Shown here: piece after piece, positions 61,444-64,000 of the stretch
Numbering within the stretch: the first letter of the stretch is position 1
Layout of the letters: every line of letters begins with the position of its first letter
DNA from: Hyphomicrobiaceae bacterium
GTDB taxonomy: Bacteria > Pseudomonadota > Alphaproteobacteria > Rhizobiales > Hyphomicrobiaceae
NCBI GenBank assembly: GCA_041397645.1
Contig: JAWKWE010000004.1
Location: 1,364,001 to 1,428,000, forward strand
DNA: 64,000 nt
Reading direction: 5' to 3'
Position numbers and translations under genes: made by a program
The notes under the pieces: model-generated
What the model saw: the letters and a program-made list of their open reading frames with translations, nothing else
What the model was told of the DNA's origin: nothing
The model's database searches: none

Positions 61444-62415
61444 TCACAGCGGTGCGCGGCCTTGTTCCTGAGCAACCAGTAGATGCACGAGTTCGCGCAT
61501 GCGCGTGCGCGGTTCCCAATTCAAGCGCTCTTTCGCGCGCGAGGGGTTTACTCGGCTCTCCAGGATGTCCGTGGTGCGGAAAATTGTGGTGTCCTGGACC
61601 GTATGATCTTTCCAGTTCAATCCAACGGCTTCGAATGCCGCAGCTATGAAATCGCCCAAGGAATTGCTTTCGCCGGTCGCGATGATGAAATCTTCCGGCC
61701 GATCATTTTGTAACATGCGCCACATGGCGTCGACGTATTCGGGTGCATAACCCCAATCTCGCCTCACACGCGTTTCGCCGATCGTAAGTTTTTCGGAACT
61801 GCCACCGGCAATACGACAGGCTGTTGCGATTACTTTGCGCGTGACAAAGCGCGCCGGCCGCAAGGAGGACTCGTGATTGGCGAGGATACCAGAGCAAGCA
61901 AACAGGCCGTAAGCTTCGCGATAATTCGCTACTTCCCAGAACGCAGCTGCTTTGGCGACACCATACGGACTTCGCGGACGGAACGGGCTCGCTTCGTTCG
62001 CGGCTTCTGCTGTTGTTTCACCGAAACACTCCGATGAGGCGGCATTATATACTCGTACCGGTCGTCCGATGTAGCGCACCGCCTCAAGCAAATTGAGCGT
62101 CGCGTGTGCGATACTCTCGAGTGTTTCTACGGGTTGTGCGAAGGATAGGCCGACAGAGGTTTGCCCAGCGAGATTGTAGATTTCATCTGGCTCAGTTTCG
62201 GTCAGAATCTGGAGGACGCTGCGAAAGTCGGTCAATGCCATTGAGCGCGTCTTTACGCGGTCGCGGATACCTAGTCTGAGGAGATTGCCGAACGATGATA
62301 ATTCCGCGTCGCGAGAAGTGCCCGTAACCAGATAATCCTTTTCTAGCAGATGGCGGGCGAGGTAGGCACCGTCTTGGCCTGATATCCCACAAATGAGTGC
62401 GTGCTTGGAGGACAT
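61444..62415 (-). CDS. GDP-mannose 4,6-dehydratase-family protein
   Basis: A 323-residue extended SDR enzyme. It has the NADP motif CGISGQDGAYLARHLLEKDY, NLAGQTSVGLSFAQPVETL, the catalytic SPYGVAKAAAFWEVANYREAYG and VRRDWGYAPEYVDAMW. It is clearly related to GMD, but shorter and distinct from the copy at 29448. A dehydratase or a related GDP-deoxysugar reductase (RMD-type) function is possible. It implies a second GDP-6-deoxysugar branch. It lies between two glycosyltransferase genes. Confidence 0.88.
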   Translation of the reverse strand: MSSKHALICGISGQDGAYLARHLLEKDYLVTGTSRDAELSSFGNLLRLGIRDRVKTRSMALTDFRSVLQILTETEPDEIYNLAGQTSVGLSFAQPVETLESIAHATLNLLEAVRYIGRPVRVYNAASSECFGETTAEAANEASPFRPRSPYGVAKAAAFWEVANYREAYGLFACSGILANHESSLRPARFVTRKVIATACRIAGGSSEKLTIGETRVRRDWGYAPEYVDAMWRMLQNDRPEDFIIATGESNSLGDFIAAAFEAVGLNWKDHTVQDTTIFRTTDILESRVNPSRAKERLNWEPRTRMRELVHLLVAQEQGRAPL

Positions 62416-62424
62416 AGGATTAAG

Positions 62425-63531
62425 TCAGATCGGACATACGCTCGAAAGCGCTGTTCGCAAGCGTTGTGAGAAACGCGGATAGGAGAAATGCTCCAGGCCT
62501 TCAGGAACCCCGCGAGGTCGTTTTAATCCCTCCTGAATTCCTTGTGTGATGGAATCGGGGTCGCGCGGATCAACGAGAATTCCAAGCTTGCCATCAAGCA
62601 CGGCTTCGCGGGTGCCATCGAGGCTACTTGCGACGACCGGAACGCCGCATGCCAAGGCTTCGAGGATCACAAAGCCGAAACCTTCACCCTGGCTAGGCAT
62701 GACGTAAAGATCTGCAAGGCGATAAAAGTCACTTTTAATTTCATCCGGGATGCGTCCGGTGAAGATGACGGAATCGGTGAGGCCCATAGAGGCAACTTTG
62801 TCCTGGAGGCGCTGTTTGTCAGGGCCATCGCCAGCCGCCACGTAGCATAGGTTTGGAACAACTGAGCGAAGTTGGGGAAGGACCTCGATGATTTCGTCGA
62901 ACCCCTTGTATCTTTCACTCGACGCCATCCGACCGAGCGTCATCAGAACAGTCCTGTTCTCAAGTCCGTAGCGGATAGCAAGTTCACGGTTCGGTGGCCT
63001 TGGAAGATAGTCATCGAGCCGTATTGCGTTGGGCACAATGCTGGTGTGTGCAGGATCGACATCGCACCATTTTAGAAAGCGATCATTTGTGGTTTTGCTG
63101 ATCGAAATAACGTGAAGTCCGCAAGCTTCGATCATCCGCTTCACGGCCCATGGTGCCGGCGTCCAAACATCGATGCCATAGATAGCAAGGACGATAGGGA
63201 TTTGGTTCCTTACTGCTAGAGGCACCGCAGTGGGGATCAGATTCACATGCGCACAGTAAATAAGATCGGGTCGATTGCGTTTAAGGATACGTCGTGCCGT
63301 AGCGAGAGAGAACCGCAAACGTCCTCCGAGACCACTCAGGTCGTAGTTGATCTTCGGCGGCAACGATCTCAACTGATCGACATCTGCAAGTCGCGGAAGG
63401 ACATCAATACGAGCGACAGTGTCGTAGCTTGCGATGGCTTCCAGCGCATCGCGATTGTATTGCGAAATGCCTCCGAAGCCGCCATGCGCGTCAGTGACAA
63501 GGGCGAGGACGTTCAACTTGCGCTTAGGCAT
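62425..63531 (-). CDS. Glycosyltransferase family 4
   Basis: A 368-residue GT-B enzyme. LNVLALVTDAHGGFGGISQYNRDAL starts it. DLIYCAHVNLIPTAVPLAVRNQIPIVLAIYGIDVW and LMTLGRMASSERYKGFDEIIEVL lead into the donor site VMPSQGEGFGFVILEALACGVPVVASSLDG with the Glu-x7-Glu pattern. The ATG at 63531 overlaps the asparagine-synthetase-like stop region by eight bases; a longer frame to 63585 is less likely. Donor sugar unknown. Confidence 0.9.
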   Translation of the reverse strand: MPKRKLNVLALVTDAHGGFGGISQYNRDALEAIASYDTVARIDVLPRLADVDQLRSLPPKINYDLSGLGGRLRFSLATARRILKRNRPDLIYCAHVNLIPTAVPLAVRNQIPIVLAIYGIDVWTPAPWAVKRMIEACGLHVISISKTTNDRFLKWCDVDPAHTSIVPNAIRLDDYLPRPPNRELAIRYGLENRTVLMTLGRMASSERYKGFDEIIEVLPQLRSVVPNLCYVAAGDGPDKQRLQDKVASMGLTDSVIFTGRIPDEIKSDFYRLADLYVMPSQGEGFGFVILEALACGVPVVASSLDGTREAVLDGKLGILVDPRDPDSITQGIQEGLKRPRGVPEGLEHFSYPRFSQRLRTALSSVCPI

Positions 63532-64000
63532 GAGATGATCGCGCGGTCGGTGTAAGAGCGGTTTTGCTCCAGTAGTCGGCCACAAGCAGAGCCCAGCGGC
63601 GAGCCCAGGGCTGATTATGCAAAGACATTGCCATTTGCGGTGCTCGCGTTGGTGCGGGCAGTCTGTGCAACCACTGGGCGATCGGTGTTACAAATCCGGT
63701 CTTGGCGCGTTCTCTGACTATCTTCGGCAGCGGCGTTGATGGTGCCTCCTTTAGAAGTGATTTGCCGGCGAATTCCGGCCGGTCGAGAGGAAGATGCGCA
63801 ACGCATTCCAACAACCTTATGTCCACGAACGGCGCGCGGACTTCAATCGAATGAGCCATGCTCGTCCAATCGGTATCGCGCAGCAACTGATTTCGCAGAT
63901 AGAGCGAGCTTTCCAGCGCGCAGACTTTGGCAAACCCTCTTTGCGGTCTGGGTACGATGGTGTCGTGTATCAATTCAAACGGTACGAGCTGCTGCAAGGC
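63524..64000 (-). CDS. Asparagine-synthetase-like protein (partial, runs off the window)
   Basis: C-terminal 158 residues of an AsnB-type amidotransferase, incomplete at the right edge. RNQLLRDTDWTSMAHSIEVRAPFVDIRLLE and GKSLLKEAPSTPLPKIVRERAKTGFVTPI are typical of the synthetase domain. Homologues in polysaccharide loci often amidate sugar acids or act as accessory enzymes rather than make asparagine. It is distinct from the lasso macrolactam synthetase at 33628-35415. Its N-terminus, including the glutaminase Cys2, is outside the window, so activity cannot be judged. Confidence 0.85.
   Translation of the reverse strand, partial: ALQQLVPFELIHDTIVPRPQRGFAKVCALESSLYLRNQLLRDTDWTSMAHSIEVRAPFVDIRLLECVAHLPLDRPEFAGKSLLKEAPSTPLPKIVRERAKTGFVTPIAQWLHRLPAPTRAPQMAMSLHNQPWARRWALLVADYWSKTALTPTARSSHA

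Noticed and set aside
1..64000. tRNA or rRNA genes
   Set aside because: None recognised by eye; a covariance-model scan would be decisive, so absence is not proven.

Overview
The window reads as a chromosome segment of a methylotrophic alphaproteobacterium, most likely Hyphomicrobium or a close relative in the Hyphomicrobiales. This is inferred from a XoxF-type (lanthanide-dependent) methanol dehydrogenase set, a PQQ-linked accessory cassette and bacterial tetrahydromethanopterin/methylofuran genes, in GC-rich sequence with tightly overlapping genes. No rRNA, tRNA, CRISPR array, integrase or transposase was recognised by eye.

Region 1 (about 1-12.1 kb) is periplasmic methanol oxidation. xoxF, xoxG (cytochrome c) and xoxJ (binding protein) run rightward, each followed by a hairpin that looks like a terminator, and then a PQQ-associated CXXCW-type protein. 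On the other strand lie a SoxYZ-like carrier, a zinc metallohydrolase and a cassette with a PQQ-associated beta-propeller protein, an ABC ATPase and permease, a periplasmic binding protein and an unknown secreted protein.

Region 2 (about 12.3-19.9 kb) is one rightward, mostly overlapping gene string: a secreted DUF3280/DUF2380-like protein, a TauABC/SsuABC-type importer, then MfnB, a FolB-like enzyme, an MfnE-like kinase, a DmrB/AfpA-like flavoprotein, a dihydropteroate-synthase-related protein and a DUF447 protein. The last six fit C1-carrier cofactor biosynthesis.

Region 3 (about 19.9-26 kb) holds housekeeping-type genes: a small zinc-ribbon-like protein, a Nudix hydrolase, an L,D-transpeptidase, a HWE-family sensor kinase and a P1-family peptidase.

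Region 4 (about 26.2-64 kb) is accessory. It opens with a specialised NusG/RfaH-like factor behind a leader hairpin, then GDP-fucose genes (gmd, fcl), glycosyltransferases and YdcF proteins. Embedded at 33.6-42.7 kb is a lasso-peptide biosynthetic cluster. It has a macrolactam synthetase, a B2 leader peptidase, an HPr-kinase-like protein, a methyltransferase with a regulatory domain, a PqqD-like B1 leader-binding protein, a nucleotidyltransferase and an ABC exporter. Three small precursor genes lie on the opposite strand in the gaps between these genes. Two of the three are very short (49 codons; one starts with GTG). A YdcF protein and a NodU-type carbamoyltransferase are translationally coupled to the exporter end.

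Next (45.2-49.1 kb) come four rightward genes that look like tail-fibre or particle-adhesin components: a DUF2793 protein, a small partner, a collagen-like/SGNH-esterase fusion and a LamG-like protein. They stand alone, with no capsid, portal or terminase gene. The rest (49.1-64 kb) is one leftward polysaccharide operon with acyltransferases, a flippase, a methyltransferase, a polymerase, several glycosyltransferases, a second GDP-mannose dehydratase-type gene and a partial asparagine synthetase at the window edge.

The most interesting item is the lasso cluster: three antiparallel precursors, predicted non-glycine first core residues, a kinase without the usual C-terminal serine target, and physical coupling to carbamoyltransferase and polysaccharide genes.
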